The translations under genes and the position numbers were made by a program. From JBOGJI01 sp050747865 (GTDB lineage Bacteria; Acidobacteriota; Thermoanaerobaculia; Multivoradales; JAHEKO01), in contig JBOGJI010000366.1 of assembly GCA_050747865.1 (NCBI GenBank), forward strand, positions 1 through 5,722: 5,722 nucleotides of DNA. The letters are read 5' to 3'. Of this stretch, positions 1-5,669 are shown piece after piece. The notes beneath the pieces are model-generated. The model saw nothing but the letters and a program-made list of their open reading frames with translations. It was not told the DNA's origin and did not search any database. How positions within the stretch are numbered: the stretch's first letter is position 1; each line of letters begins with the position of its first letter.

Positions 1-22
1 CGGCCGGCAGGGACGCCGGCCG
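1..22 (-). terminator. Terminator-like hairpin after the dehydratase gene
   Basis: Perfect 8-bp inverted repeat: cggccggc (1-8) and gccggccg (15-22) with a 6-nt loop. Read on the minus strand it begins two bases after the TGA stop of the dehydratase gene. An all-GC stem directly behind a stop codon is typical of a transcription terminator. The T-tract that would confirm an intrinsic terminator would lie beyond the window edge, so only the stem is seen. Confidence 0.55.
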
Positions 23-24
23 CT

Positions 25-942
25 TCAGGGTTCGGTCACGAGGCGGGCGTAGAGGCCCGGATCCACGTTGCCGCCGGAGACGACCACGGCGACTCGGGCG
101 TCGCGGAACCGGTCCGGTTCCGTGAGCAGGGCGCCGACGCCGAGCGCCCCCGTGGGCTCGGCTTTGAGGTTGGCGTCCAGGAAGAGGCGGCGCACGCCGC
201 TCGCGATCGCCTCCTCCGGCACCTCCACGATGCCGGCCAGCCCATCCTTGAGGATCGCCCAGTTGTGCTCGCCCAGCGACGGCGTTCGGGCGCCGTCGGC
301 GAGCGTCGGCGGCTCTCCTTCGGACCGCTCGATACGGCCCGAGCGCAGGCTGCGCGCGGCGTCGTTGGCGAGCAGCGGCTCGGCGCCCCAGACTGCCGCC
401 GTCGAGCCCTCCTCGCGCAGCCCGGTGAGGATGCCGGAAGCGAGCCCGCCGCCACCGACGGGCACGAGCACGGCGTCGCATTCCGGGAGTCTCCGGGCGA
501 TCTCGCGTCCCAACGACGCGTTGCCGGCGATGATCAGCGGATCGTCGTACGGGCTGGCCGCGTAGCCGTCGGGGTGCGCCGCGGCGATCTCCTCCAGGCG
601 ACGGGCACGGCTACTCTCCGCCGGGTCGAACAGATCCAACTCGGCTCCGTAGTCCAGGACCGCCTGCCGCTTGATGCCCGGCGCGCCCGAGGGCATCACC
701 ACGATGGCCCGCTTGCCGGCGAGCTGGCAGGCACGCGCCAGGGCCTGTCCGAAGTTGCCTGAAGAGGCGGTGAGCAGCAGCTCCTGCTCCACCGCGTTGA
801 CGACGTTCCAAGCGGCCCGGAACTTGAAGCTGCCGGTCTCCTGAAACGTCTCCGACACCACCACGACATCGAGCCCCAGACGGTCGCACAGGCGCGGCGC
901 GCGCACGATCGTCGTGGCGTATGGGGGCTGTTTCGTACGCAT
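25..942 (-). CDS. PLP-dependent threonine/serine dehydratase (serine racemase-like, fold type II)
   Basis: A 305-residue cytoplasmic enzyme of the threonine dehydratase/serine racemase family. The family deaminates L-threonine to 2-oxobutanoate or serine to pyruvate, or racemises serine. Visible motifs are: ETGSFKFR with the Schiff-base lysine K40; the substrate/phosphate loop SSGNFGQ (60-66), where S61 matches the reprotonating serine of serine racemase; the PLP-phosphate loop GGGGL (163-167); E188, A192 and D194 with the spacing of the racemase divalent-cation site (E-x3-A-x-D); and SGGN (289-292), whose serine faces the PLP ring nitrogen. The usual SSGNHGQ histidine is replaced by F64. The length fits a catabolic dehydratase without a C-terminal ACT regulatory domain, so allosteric control of the biosynthetic IlvA type is unlikely. 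The start is the ATG at 942-940; a GTG lies immediately upstream (945-943), and neither has a clear Shine-Dalgarno. It is divergent from the dioxygenase-like gene. Dehydratase versus racemase cannot be decided from sequence. Confidence 0.9.
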   Translation of the reverse strand: MRTKQPPYATTIVRAPRLCDRLGLDVVVVSETFQETGSFKFRAAWNVVNAVEQELLLTASSGNFGQALARACQLAGKRAIVVMPSGAPGIKRQAVLDYGAELDLFDPAESSRARRLEEIAAAHPDGYAASPYDDPLIIAGNASLGREIARRLPECDAVLVPVGGGGLASGILTGLREEGSTAAVWGAEPLLANDAARSLRSGRIERSEGEPPTLADGARTPSLGEHNWAILKDGLAGIVEVPEEAIASGVRRLFLDANLKAEPTGALGVGALLTEPDRFRDARVAVVVSGGNVDPGLYARLVTEP

Positions 943-988
943 CACAGCGCGGCAATCTACCAGAGCGTCGTCGTGCCGGTCGCAACCC

Positions 989-1063
989 CTAGTGTTGTGT
1001 CTCCTTCACCCTCTGTGCGGCCCTCGCGCATAGGGTAAAGCCATGTTGGAGACACAACACTAG
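989..1063. repeat. 75-bp palindromic element with 16-bp inverted ends (MITE-like)
   Basis: Perfect 16-bp inverted repeat: ctagtgttgtgtctcc (989-1004) and ggagacacaacactag (1048-1063). Both ends finish in CTAG. Inside are a second imperfect stem (1005-1012 with 1032-1039, 7 of 8 pairs) and a short inner stem (tgcg 1016-1019 with cgca 1027-1030). It lies between two divergent genes, where a terminator is not expected. IS630/Tc1-type transposases insert at TA, often within CTAG, so CTAG at both ends suggests a small non-autonomous element with a duplicated TA. A large operator or a structured 5' leader are alternatives. There is no coding capacity. Confidence 0.55.
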
Positions 1064-1097
1064 TTAACGGTCAGCACGCCGTAACCGTCCTTCCTGC

Positions 1098-1706
1098 ATG
1101 CACACGATTCTGCTGCGGTCGGCTCCGACCGCTCTCCTCGTGGCCACCTTGCTCGCGCCGGCGACGGGCGCGCAGGTCGACCCCGAGTGGCTGCGCATGT
1201 GGACCGAAGCGCAGACCCATCGGCCCGCAGATCTCGACTCCACCGGCCGCATCGCTCCGGAGGGTGAGCCGGGTACGCCGCTGGTGATCCACGGCCGGGT
1301 CGTGGCCCCCGACGGCCGCACGCCAGTACCCGGTGTGACGGTCTTCGCCTACCAGACCGACGAGGCGGGCGTCTATTTCGGCCCTGACAAGCCTGGCCGA
1401 CCGTGGCGGCTCCAGGGTTGGGTGGTCACCGATGCCACGGGTCGCTTCGAGCTCCGGACCATCCGACCGGGCGCGTATCCGGGGCGGCGGATACCGGCAC
1501 ATGTCCACCTGAGCGTCGAGACCCCGGAGCACGGTCGTCAGTGGACTGAAGAGCTGCGATTCGCGGACGATCCGATGGTCACGACGCAAGAACGCCGCCG
1601 TGCAGCGGATCGGGGCCGGCTCGGCGGCGTGCGTCCGGTGCGGAGGGTCGACGGCGTGCACCACGTGAGCTTTGCGATCCGGCTGAAGCCCGAAGGCGAC
1701 TTCTGA
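1098..1706 (+). CDS. Secreted intradiol ring-cleavage dioxygenase-like protein
   Basis: A 202-residue protein with a signal peptide (hydrophobic stretch about 5-21, probable cleavage after A25 in ATGAQ) and one intradiol-dioxygenase beta-sandwich domain, about 60-195. The family opens catechol-type rings between the hydroxyls using non-haem Fe(III) held by two Tyr and two His. All four ligands can be placed: Y93 (in DEAGVYF), Y127 (in RPGAYPG), H135 and H137 (in PAHVH). The turn HGRVVAPDGRTPVPG (65-79) is the usual domain opening. The loop between Y127 and H135 is five residues shorter than in the protocatechuate 3,4-dioxygenase beta subunit, where Tyr-Pro-Trp leads to His 13 residues later. 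R130/R131 could supply the active-site arginine. Classical enzymes are cytoplasmic two-subunit or dimeric proteins, so this exported single-domain form need not act on protocatechuate; its substrate is unknown. The ATG at 1098 is the only start giving a clean signal peptide; no Shine-Dalgarno is obvious. It is followed 14 nt later by the barrel-protein gene, a likely operon. Confidence 0.8.
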   Translation: MHTILLRSAPTALLVATLLAPATGAQVDPEWLRMWTEAQTHRPADLDSTGRIAPEGEPGTPLVIHGRVVAPDGRTPVPGVTVFAYQTDEAGVYFGPDKPGRPWRLQGWVVTDATGRFELRTIRPGAYPGRRIPAHVHLSVETPEHGRQWTEELRFADDPMVTTQERRRAADRGRLGGVRPVRRVDGVHHVSFAIRLKPEGDF

Positions 1707-1720
1707 GCGCCGGTGGCGGC

Positions 1721-4018
1721 GTGAAACCTTGCGCGACGCCCGGCGTAGTGCTTGCCGTGAGCTACCGCGCGCTGCTGGCGACGGGACTTGCCGGGTGGGC
1801 CGCGACAGCGGCGGCGCAAGAGATCGATTCCCGGCCGGCGCGCGATCCGATCGCCGTCCGCCGTGCCGCTGGTGCGATCACCGTCGACGGGGACCTCTCC
1901 GATCCCGGCTGGCAGGGGGTGGAGGCGATCGACACCTGGTACGAGACCAACCCCGGCAACAACGTGCCCCCCAAGGTGGGGAACGTCGGATACCTGGCGT
2001 ACGACGACGACTTCCTCTACGCCGCCTTCGAGTTCGCCGATCCCGAGCCGCAACGGATCCAGGCGCCGCTCGGCGATCGTGACAGCATCTCCGGCAACAC
2101 CGACGACTACGGCGGCCTCATCATCGACTCCAACAACGACGGCAAGACAGCGCTTCTCCTCCTCGCCAATCCGCGCGGCATTCAGTACGACGCCTTCTCG
2201 AGCGACGCGTACGGCGAGGACGCCGCGCCCGATTTCTACTGGGAGAGCGCCGGCCGCGTTACCGAGACGGGCTGGGCGCTGGAGATGCGCGTGCCGTTCT
2301 CGTCGCTGCGCTACACCGAGAGCGATCCCGAGCAATGGGGCATCATGCTCTACCGCAACCGGCCGCGCGAGTTCCGCTACCAGATGTTTACCACGCGTCT
2401 GCCGCGTGACAGCAACTGCTTTATCTGCAACGTGCAGCCGTTGGTCGGGCTCGCCGGGCTTCCCGGGGGCAGCCACTGGGTGGCGGCGCCCTACCTCCAC
2501 GCCAACCAGCTCTCGCAACCGCGGGCCGGGCTGGGCACGCCGCTCGAATCCGACGACCCGCAGGCCGAGCTGGGTGCCGACGTGAAGTGGATCCCGAATC
2601 CCGACACCGTGCTCGACGCGACTGTCAATCCCGACTTCTCGCAGGTCGAGTCCGACGAGGCGCAGATCGCCGCCAACGAGCGCTTCGCGCTCTTCTTCCC
2701 CGAGAAGCGCCCGTTCTTCCTCGAGGGGATCGACCTCTTCTCGACGCCGATCCAGGCGCACTACACGCGCACCTTCACGGCGCCGCGCTGGGGCGCGCGC
2801 GCGACCGGCGAGGTCGCCGGCACCGCTTACACGGCGATGGTCGGCGAGGATCGCGGCGGCGGCAGCGTCATCCTGCCCGGCGCGAACAGCTCCCAGCTCG
2901 CCTTCCAGGACTTCGAGTCGCTGGTGGCGGTCGCGCGCGTGCGCCGCGACATCGGCCGCAGCTTCGCGTCCTTTCTCTACAGCGGCCGCGAGATCGACGA
3001 GAGCGACGGCGGCGGCGCGAACCGGGTCTTCGGTCCCGACTTCCGCTGGCAGCCGAACGACCAGGACGAGGTGACCGGTCAGCTCCTCTACAGCTTCAGC
3101 GACACGCCACGGCGGCCCGATCTCGTCGCCGAATGGGACGGTAGACGCCTGGAGGGCCACGCCGCCCGCCTCTCCTGGTACCGGCAGACCGACACCTGGG
3201 ATTACTACACTCGCCTACAGGACGTGGACAAGGAGTTCCGGGCCGACAACGGCTTCGTACCCCAGGTCGGCTATCGATACGGCCAGGCCGAGGTCGGCTA
3301 TACCTTGCGGCCGGAGGACCGCCCGGTGTCGCGACTGCGCCTCTCCGGCACCGTCGAATACGTGGGCGGTCGCGACGGCGGCATCTTGACGCGCGGTCTC
3401 ACGCCGCGTCTGGAGATGAACGCCGTCAGGAACAGCTTCATCGGCGTCGAGCTCGCCTTCGAGGACGTGCTCGGCATCGACGAGGTCCACAAGCGCGTCC
3501 AGGTGCGACCCTCGTTCGAGCTCAGCCCGGGCCGGATCTGGGCGCGGGCCCTGCTCTCGGCGACGCTGGGAGACGAGGTCGACTTCGTCAACGACCGCCT
3601 CGGCGACGGGGTGACCGTGGGTCTCACCAACATTTTCCGCCCCACCGACCACCTGCAGTTCGAGGTGCTCACCGACCGCCGGTGGCTCGACGTCGAGACA
3701 CCGGAAGGACGCTCGGGGCGGCTGTTCACCGCCGACGTGGCACGGCTCAAGACCGTCTACACGTTCAACGCCCGCTCCTGGATCCGCCTCATCGGCCAGT
3801 GGGTGGAGACCGAGCGCGATCCGGCGCTCTACCGGGTCGACGTGAGCGCGGAAGACAGCGACTTTGCCGGCTCCGCCGTCTTCGCCTACAAGCTGAACTG
3901 GCAGACCGTGCTCTACGCCGGCTACGGCGACACCCGGCTCCTCGACCCGCGCACCGGCGACATCGAGCCGGCCGACCGCCAAGTCTTCCTCAAGATCTCC
4001 TACGCCTTCCAGGGCTGA
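1721..4018 (+). CDS. Outer-membrane CBM9-like/DUF5916 beta-barrel protein
   Basis: A 765-residue protein. A signal peptide (about 1-32, cleavage after AAA before Q33) precedes a CBM9-like beta-sandwich (about 42-240, opening with AITVDGDLSDPGW). The C-terminal two thirds match DUF5916: VNPDFSQVESDEAQ (302-315) and FFPEKRPFFLEG (325-336) are its hallmark motifs. These are followed by alternating aromatic/polar strands such as WYRQTDTWDYYTRL, VGYRYGQAEVGYTL and LNWQTVLYAGYGDTRL. The C-terminus, KISYAFQG, resembles an outer-membrane barrel signature. The role of DUF5916 is not established; surface binding or transport of a glycan or other ligand is inferred from the CBM9-like domain. A Cys pair (C233, C236, in NCFIC) sits near the end of the N-terminal domain. 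The GTG start at 1721 is 14 nt after the upstream stop, which suggests co-transcription. A second GTG at 1757 would give a shorter, more canonical signal peptide (Met-Ser-Tyr-Arg, then hydrophobic), so the exact start is open. No recognised TonB box or plug domain is visible. Confidence 0.88.
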   Translation: MKPCATPGVVLAVSYRALLATGLAGWAATAAAQEIDSRPARDPIAVRRAAGAITVDGDLSDPGWQGVEAIDTWYETNPGNNVPPKVGNVGYLAYDDDFLYAAFEFADPEPQRIQAPLGDRDSISGNTDDYGGLIIDSNNDGKTALLLLANPRGIQYDAFSSDAYGEDAAPDFYWESAGRVTETGWALEMRVPFSSLRYTESDPEQWGIMLYRNRPREFRYQMFTTRLPRDSNCFICNVQPLVGLAGLPGGSHWVAAPYLHANQLSQPRAGLGTPLESDDPQAELGADVKWIPNPDTVLDATVNPDFSQVESDEAQIAANERFALFFPEKRPFFLEGIDLFSTPIQAHYTRTFTAPRWGARATGEVAGTAYTAMVGEDRGGGSVILPGANSSQLAFQDFESLVAVARVRRDIGRSFASFLYSGREIDESDGGGANRVFGPDFRWQPNDQDEVTGQLLYSFSDTPRRPDLVAEWDGRRLEGHAARLSWYRQTDTWDYYTRLQDVDKEFRADNGFVPQVGYRYGQAEVGYTLRPEDRPVSRLRLSGTVEYVGGRDGGILTRGLTPRLEMNAVRNSFIGVELAFEDVLGIDEVHKRVQVRPSFELSPGRIWARALLSATLGDEVDFVNDRLGDGVTVGLTNIFRPTDHLQFEVLTDRRWLDVETPEGRSGRLFTADVARLKTVYTFNARSWIRLIGQWVETERDPALYRVDVSAEDSDFAGSAVFAYKLNWQTVLYAGYGDTRLLDPRTGDIEPADRQVFLKISYAFQG

Positions 4019-4019
4019 A

Positions 4020-4043
4020 GCCGACGAGGTCGAGCTAGTCGGC
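4020..4043 (+). terminator. Weak terminator-like hairpin after the barrel-protein gene
   Basis: gccgac (4020-4025) pairs with gtcggc (4038-4043) around a 12-nt loop, starting one base after the TGA of the barrel-protein gene. There is no T-tract, and the stem is short for so GC-rich a sequence. Position is the main support. Confidence 0.3.
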
Positions 4044-4097
4044 GTAGCGTGCCGGCTGGAGGGGAGTGACCGGGGAACTCTATGCTCCTTACAAGAT

Positions 4098-4113
4098 CAA
4101 TATGATATTGTTT
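4098..4113 (+). promoter_or_regulatory. Promoter/operator of the XRE-nucleotidyltransferase operon
   Basis: caatatgatattg (4098-4110) is a perfect 13-bp palindrome with a central G, inside the most AT-rich stretch of the window (about 4089-4113). TATGAT (4101-4106) within it matches the -10 consensus at five of six positions. No good -35 is seen at the expected distance. Transcription from this -10 would start near 4112-4114, only 5-7 nt before the ATG at 4119, so the mRNA would be almost leaderless; this agrees with the absence of a Shine-Dalgarno. Because the palindrome covers the -10, binding by the XRE product would block transcription, as in autoregulated toxin-antitoxin operons. Autoregulation is inferred. 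Confidence 0.5.
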
Positions 4114-4118
4114 GCGGC

Positions 4119-4430
4119 ATGGAGACGCCGAAGCTCCTGTTCAGGGCGCGGCGGAAGGCCGGACTGAGCCAGCGCGAGCTCGCCGAGCGTACCGGGATCG
4201 CACAGCCGACGATCGCCCGCATCGAGAGCGGTGCTGCGTCGCCTCGCTGCGAGACCCTCGGCAGGCTCCTAGACGCCTGTGGATACGAGCTCGAGCTAAC
4301 ACCATACGTCGGCGCCGGAATAGACCGCACCGCGATGCGGGAGCTGCTGGCCATCGAACCGGCGGAGCGCCTGCGGCTTGCGGCGGCCGAGGCGAGGGCG
4401 CTCGATCGTCTCCTGGAGTCGCGGCAATGA
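4119..4430 (+). CDS. XRE-family helix-turn-helix regulator, probable antitoxin
   Basis: A 103-residue protein with an N-terminal Cro/C1-type helix-turn-helix at about 4-58. The core LSQRELAERTG leads into the recognition helix, about 28-37 (AQPTIARIES), and then SGAASPRCETLGRLLDACGYELEL, the usual XRE ending. The C-terminal part (about 68-103) is helical and charged (AMRELLAIEPAERLRLAAAE), probably for dimerisation or contact with the partner protein. The stop overlaps the start of the nucleotidyltransferase gene (ATGA at 4427-4430), so the two are translationally coupled and made together. An antitoxin and autorepressor role is inferred from this pairing and from the palindrome over the -10. 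A plain transcription regulator is the alternative. There is no Shine-Dalgarno before the ATG, in keeping with a near-leaderless message. Confidence 0.85.
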   Translation: METPKLLFRARRKAGLSQRELAERTGIAQPTIARIESGAASPRCETLGRLLDACGYELELTPYVGAGIDRTAMRELLAIEPAERLRLAAAEARALDRLLESRQ

Positions 4431-4927
4431 GCCCCATCGCCTTCGACCCTGAACGGATCCTGCGCACCCTCGCCCAGCACCACGTCCGTTATGTCCTCAT
4501 CGGCGGCCTCGCCGGGCGTCTCTGGGGCTCTCCCACGATCACCAACGATCTCGATCTCTGCTATGCACGCGACCGCGTCAACCTGGAGCGCCTGGCCGAG
4601 GCGCTGCGGGCACTCGGCGCACGGCTGCGCGGCGTCGATGCGGATGTCCCCTTCCTGCTCGACGCCGAGACCCTCGAGCGAGGCGATCACTTCACGTTCG
4701 CCACCGTCGCCGGCAACCTGGACATCCTGGGACATCCAGCGGGCTCGCGAGGGTATGAGGATCTGCTGGCGACCGCCAGTGACATGCAGCTTGCCGGCCA
4801 GAGCGTCGCCGTCGTCGACCTCGACGACCTGATCGCCATGAAGCGCGCCGCCGCCCGCCCCAAGGACCGCATAGAGGTCGAGGTCCTCGGCGCTCTCCGC
4901 GACGAGCTATCCAAGCGACGACGGTGA
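4427..4927 (+). CDS. Nucleotidyltransferase, putative toxin partner (AbiEii/MNT-like fold)
   Basis: A 166-residue single-domain protein of the DNA polymerase beta-like nucleotidyltransferase superfamily. The signature is VLIGGLAGRLWGSPTITNDLDL: glycines G26-G27, then catalytic acidic residues D41 and D43. D99 in AGNLDIL is a candidate third carboxylate. The C-terminal VVDLDDLIAMKRAAARPKD (129-147) is the conserved helix of this group, with K139, R144 and D147. Such enzymes transfer a nucleotide to tRNA, protein or small molecules; AbiEii/MenT members are toxins paired with a DNA-binding partner, whereas MNT members are antitoxins to HEPN toxins. No HEPN gene is present here and the partner is XRE, which favours the toxin-like reading, but the target is unknown. 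The ATG at 4427 is chosen because it overlaps the upstream stop and has GGAG (4415-4418) eight bases ahead. The reading frame is open further upstream, but only as an antiparallel-free overlap inside the XRE gene. Confidence 0.82.
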   Translation: MSPIAFDPERILRTLAQHHVRYVLIGGLAGRLWGSPTITNDLDLCYARDRVNLERLAEALRALGARLRGVDADVPFLLDAETLERGDHFTFATVAGNLDILGHPAGSRGYEDLLATASDMQLAGQSVAVVDLDDLIAMKRAAARPKDRIEVEVLGALRDELSKRRR

Positions 4928-4937
4928 CCGGGCACCC

Positions 4938-4970
4938 ACGAGCTTCCCACCGATTGCCTGCGAAGCTCGT
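4938..4970. terminator. Hairpin between convergent genes, probable bidirectional terminator
   Basis: acgagcttc (4938-4946) and gaagctcgt (4962-4970) form a perfect 9-bp stem with a 15-nt loop. It fills the 44-bp gap between the nucleotidyltransferase stop (plus strand) and the lipoprotein stop (minus strand), beginning one base after the latter. Only a weak T-run follows on the plus strand and none on the minus strand, so efficiency without Rho is doubtful. Confidence 0.5.
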
Positions 4971-4971
4971 T

Positions 4972-5349
4972 CTACGGTTCACTGTCAGCGAGGAAGTCGC
5001 GGATCCACTGGCGCTCCTGTTCGTCACGGATGCGGCTGAAGAGCTTGTCGCCCAATGAGCGGATCGTCTCGGGCTGATCGAAGGGGAGCCGGTCGTACAT
5101 CACTCCACCAGGGAAATGACAGGGTTGGCAGCGCTCCGCGAGCATGGGGGCGATCTTCGCGGCGAAGAGGTCTTCGCTCGCCGAGGTCGGGGCTGGATCG
5201 GCACGCGGCTCCTCTCGATCCTCACCACCAGACGCCGTCGAGACCGCAGGCTCCGGGATGTGGTGACCCGGACCAGTCATGCAACTCGCCACCAGACAGA
5301 GGGTAGCGAGTCCGGCGGCGCGTCCGCTCGTGGTGGCCTTTTGCGACAT
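4972..5349 (-). CDS. Small lipoprotein with a single c-type haem motif
   Basis: A 125-residue protein. The N-terminus has a lipoprotein signal: basic start, hydrophobic AAGLATLCLV, then lipobox VASC with C23 as the lipidated residue. A low-complexity linker rich in Pro, Glu, Asp and Ser (about 25-60) follows, then a short domain, LFAAKIAPMLAERCQPCHFPGG, with the CxxCH haem c attachment motif at C74, C77 and H78. M84 is a possible distal ligand. The tail (YDRLPFDQPETIRSLGDKLF, then an RIRDEQERQWIRDFL helix) resembles the end of small cytochrome c domains. It probably carries electrons or binds haem at the membrane surface facing the periplasm; its partner is not visible. The ATG at 5349 gives the lipobox at the right distance, with a purine-rich GGATGGAG just upstream. 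An in-frame start at 5481 would bury the signal 45 residues in and is not credible. The domain is shorter than standard class I cytochromes c (about 80-100 residues), so it may be minimal or degenerate. Confidence 0.78.
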   Translation of the reverse strand: MSQKATTSGRAAGLATLCLVASCMTGPGHHIPEPAVSTASGGEDREEPRADPAPTSASEDLFAAKIAPMLAERCQPCHFPGGVMYDRLPFDQPETIRSLGDKLFSRIRDEQERQWIRDFLADSEP

Positions 5350-5423
5350 CGCTCCATCCGTTGTACGCAACGCCTCGACGTCCGGTTGTCTGAGAGCCTG
5401 TGACTGAATCTCCCGTGGGTCGC

Positions 5424-5526
5424 GTTGCGAGCGCCGTGGGGCCTGCACCAAGGAGCCGCGACGCAGGCGATGCCGGAGCATCGTCGAGGAGCGGCGACGC
5501 CGGAGCAGGCCCCACGCCGCCGCAAC
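5424..5526. repeat. Long rod-like inverted repeat, about 103 bases
   Basis: The outer arms 5424-5446 and 5505-5526 pair at 21 of 22 positions, with one bulge (A5430) and one C-C mismatch (5434/5517). The perfect core is gtggggcctgc/gcaggccccac with flanks. Inside, gccgc (5455-5459) pairs with gcggc (5491-5495), and the tip 5466-5473 pairs with 5478-5485 around the tetraloop CGGA. A near-direct repeat of 17 bases (5451-5467 and 5487-5503, two mismatches) is embedded. The fold works on either strand; read on the minus strand it lies 75 bases ahead of the lipoprotein start. Confidence 0.6.
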
Positions 5527-5550
5527 CCGAAGGGCGCCAGGGGGTTGCGG
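5520..5550. repeat. Hairpin sharing an arm with the long inverted repeat
   Basis: ccgcaaccc (5520-5528) and gggttgcgg (5542-5550) form a perfect 9-bp stem with a 13-nt loop containing the palindrome ggcgcc. Its left arm is the same sequence that closes the outer end of the long hairpin, so the two structures cannot form completely at the same time. Confidence 0.5.
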
Positions 5551-5648
5551 GTCGTCTGCGGTGTCGCTCGTCGGTCACATACTCCCGGTATGCTCCCTCC
5601 TCGCTCCTTCCATGGGCAGCGATGTCAAGTGTACATCTCCGCCACTCA

Positions 5649-5669
5649 CTCGACGGACTTGCCGTCGAG
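5649..5669. repeat. Strong short hairpin
   Basis: ctcgacgg (5649-5656) and ccgtcgag (5662-5669) form a perfect 8-bp stem with a 5-nt loop (acttg). There is no T-tract on either side. It is one of a row of short stems between 5578 and 5697. Confidence 0.4.

Noticed and set aside
989..1063. Bidirectional intrinsic terminator
   Set aside because: The flanking genes diverge from it, so neither transcript would end here, and the stem has no T-tract.
1538..3160. 540-codon open frame on the minus strand, antisense to the barrel-protein gene
   Set aside because: The composition is dominated by Arg, Val, Gly, Ala and Glu, with no recognisable domain. The plus-strand frame has a signal peptide and clear DUF5916 motifs. 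Long antisense frames are common at this GC content.
4112..4426. Upstream in-frame extension of the nucleotidyltransferase gene
   Set aside because: It overlaps the whole XRE gene and adds Arg/Ala-rich sequence without a domain. The ATG at 4427 has a Shine-Dalgarno and the ATGA overlap.
5350..5481. Longer N-terminus for the haem lipoprotein
   Set aside because: It would place the lipoprotein signal 45 residues inside the protein and translate part of the long hairpin.
5424..5550. Integron attC site
   Set aside because: The arms lack the GTTRRRY/RYYYAAC core pair, and no integrase or cassette gene is seen.
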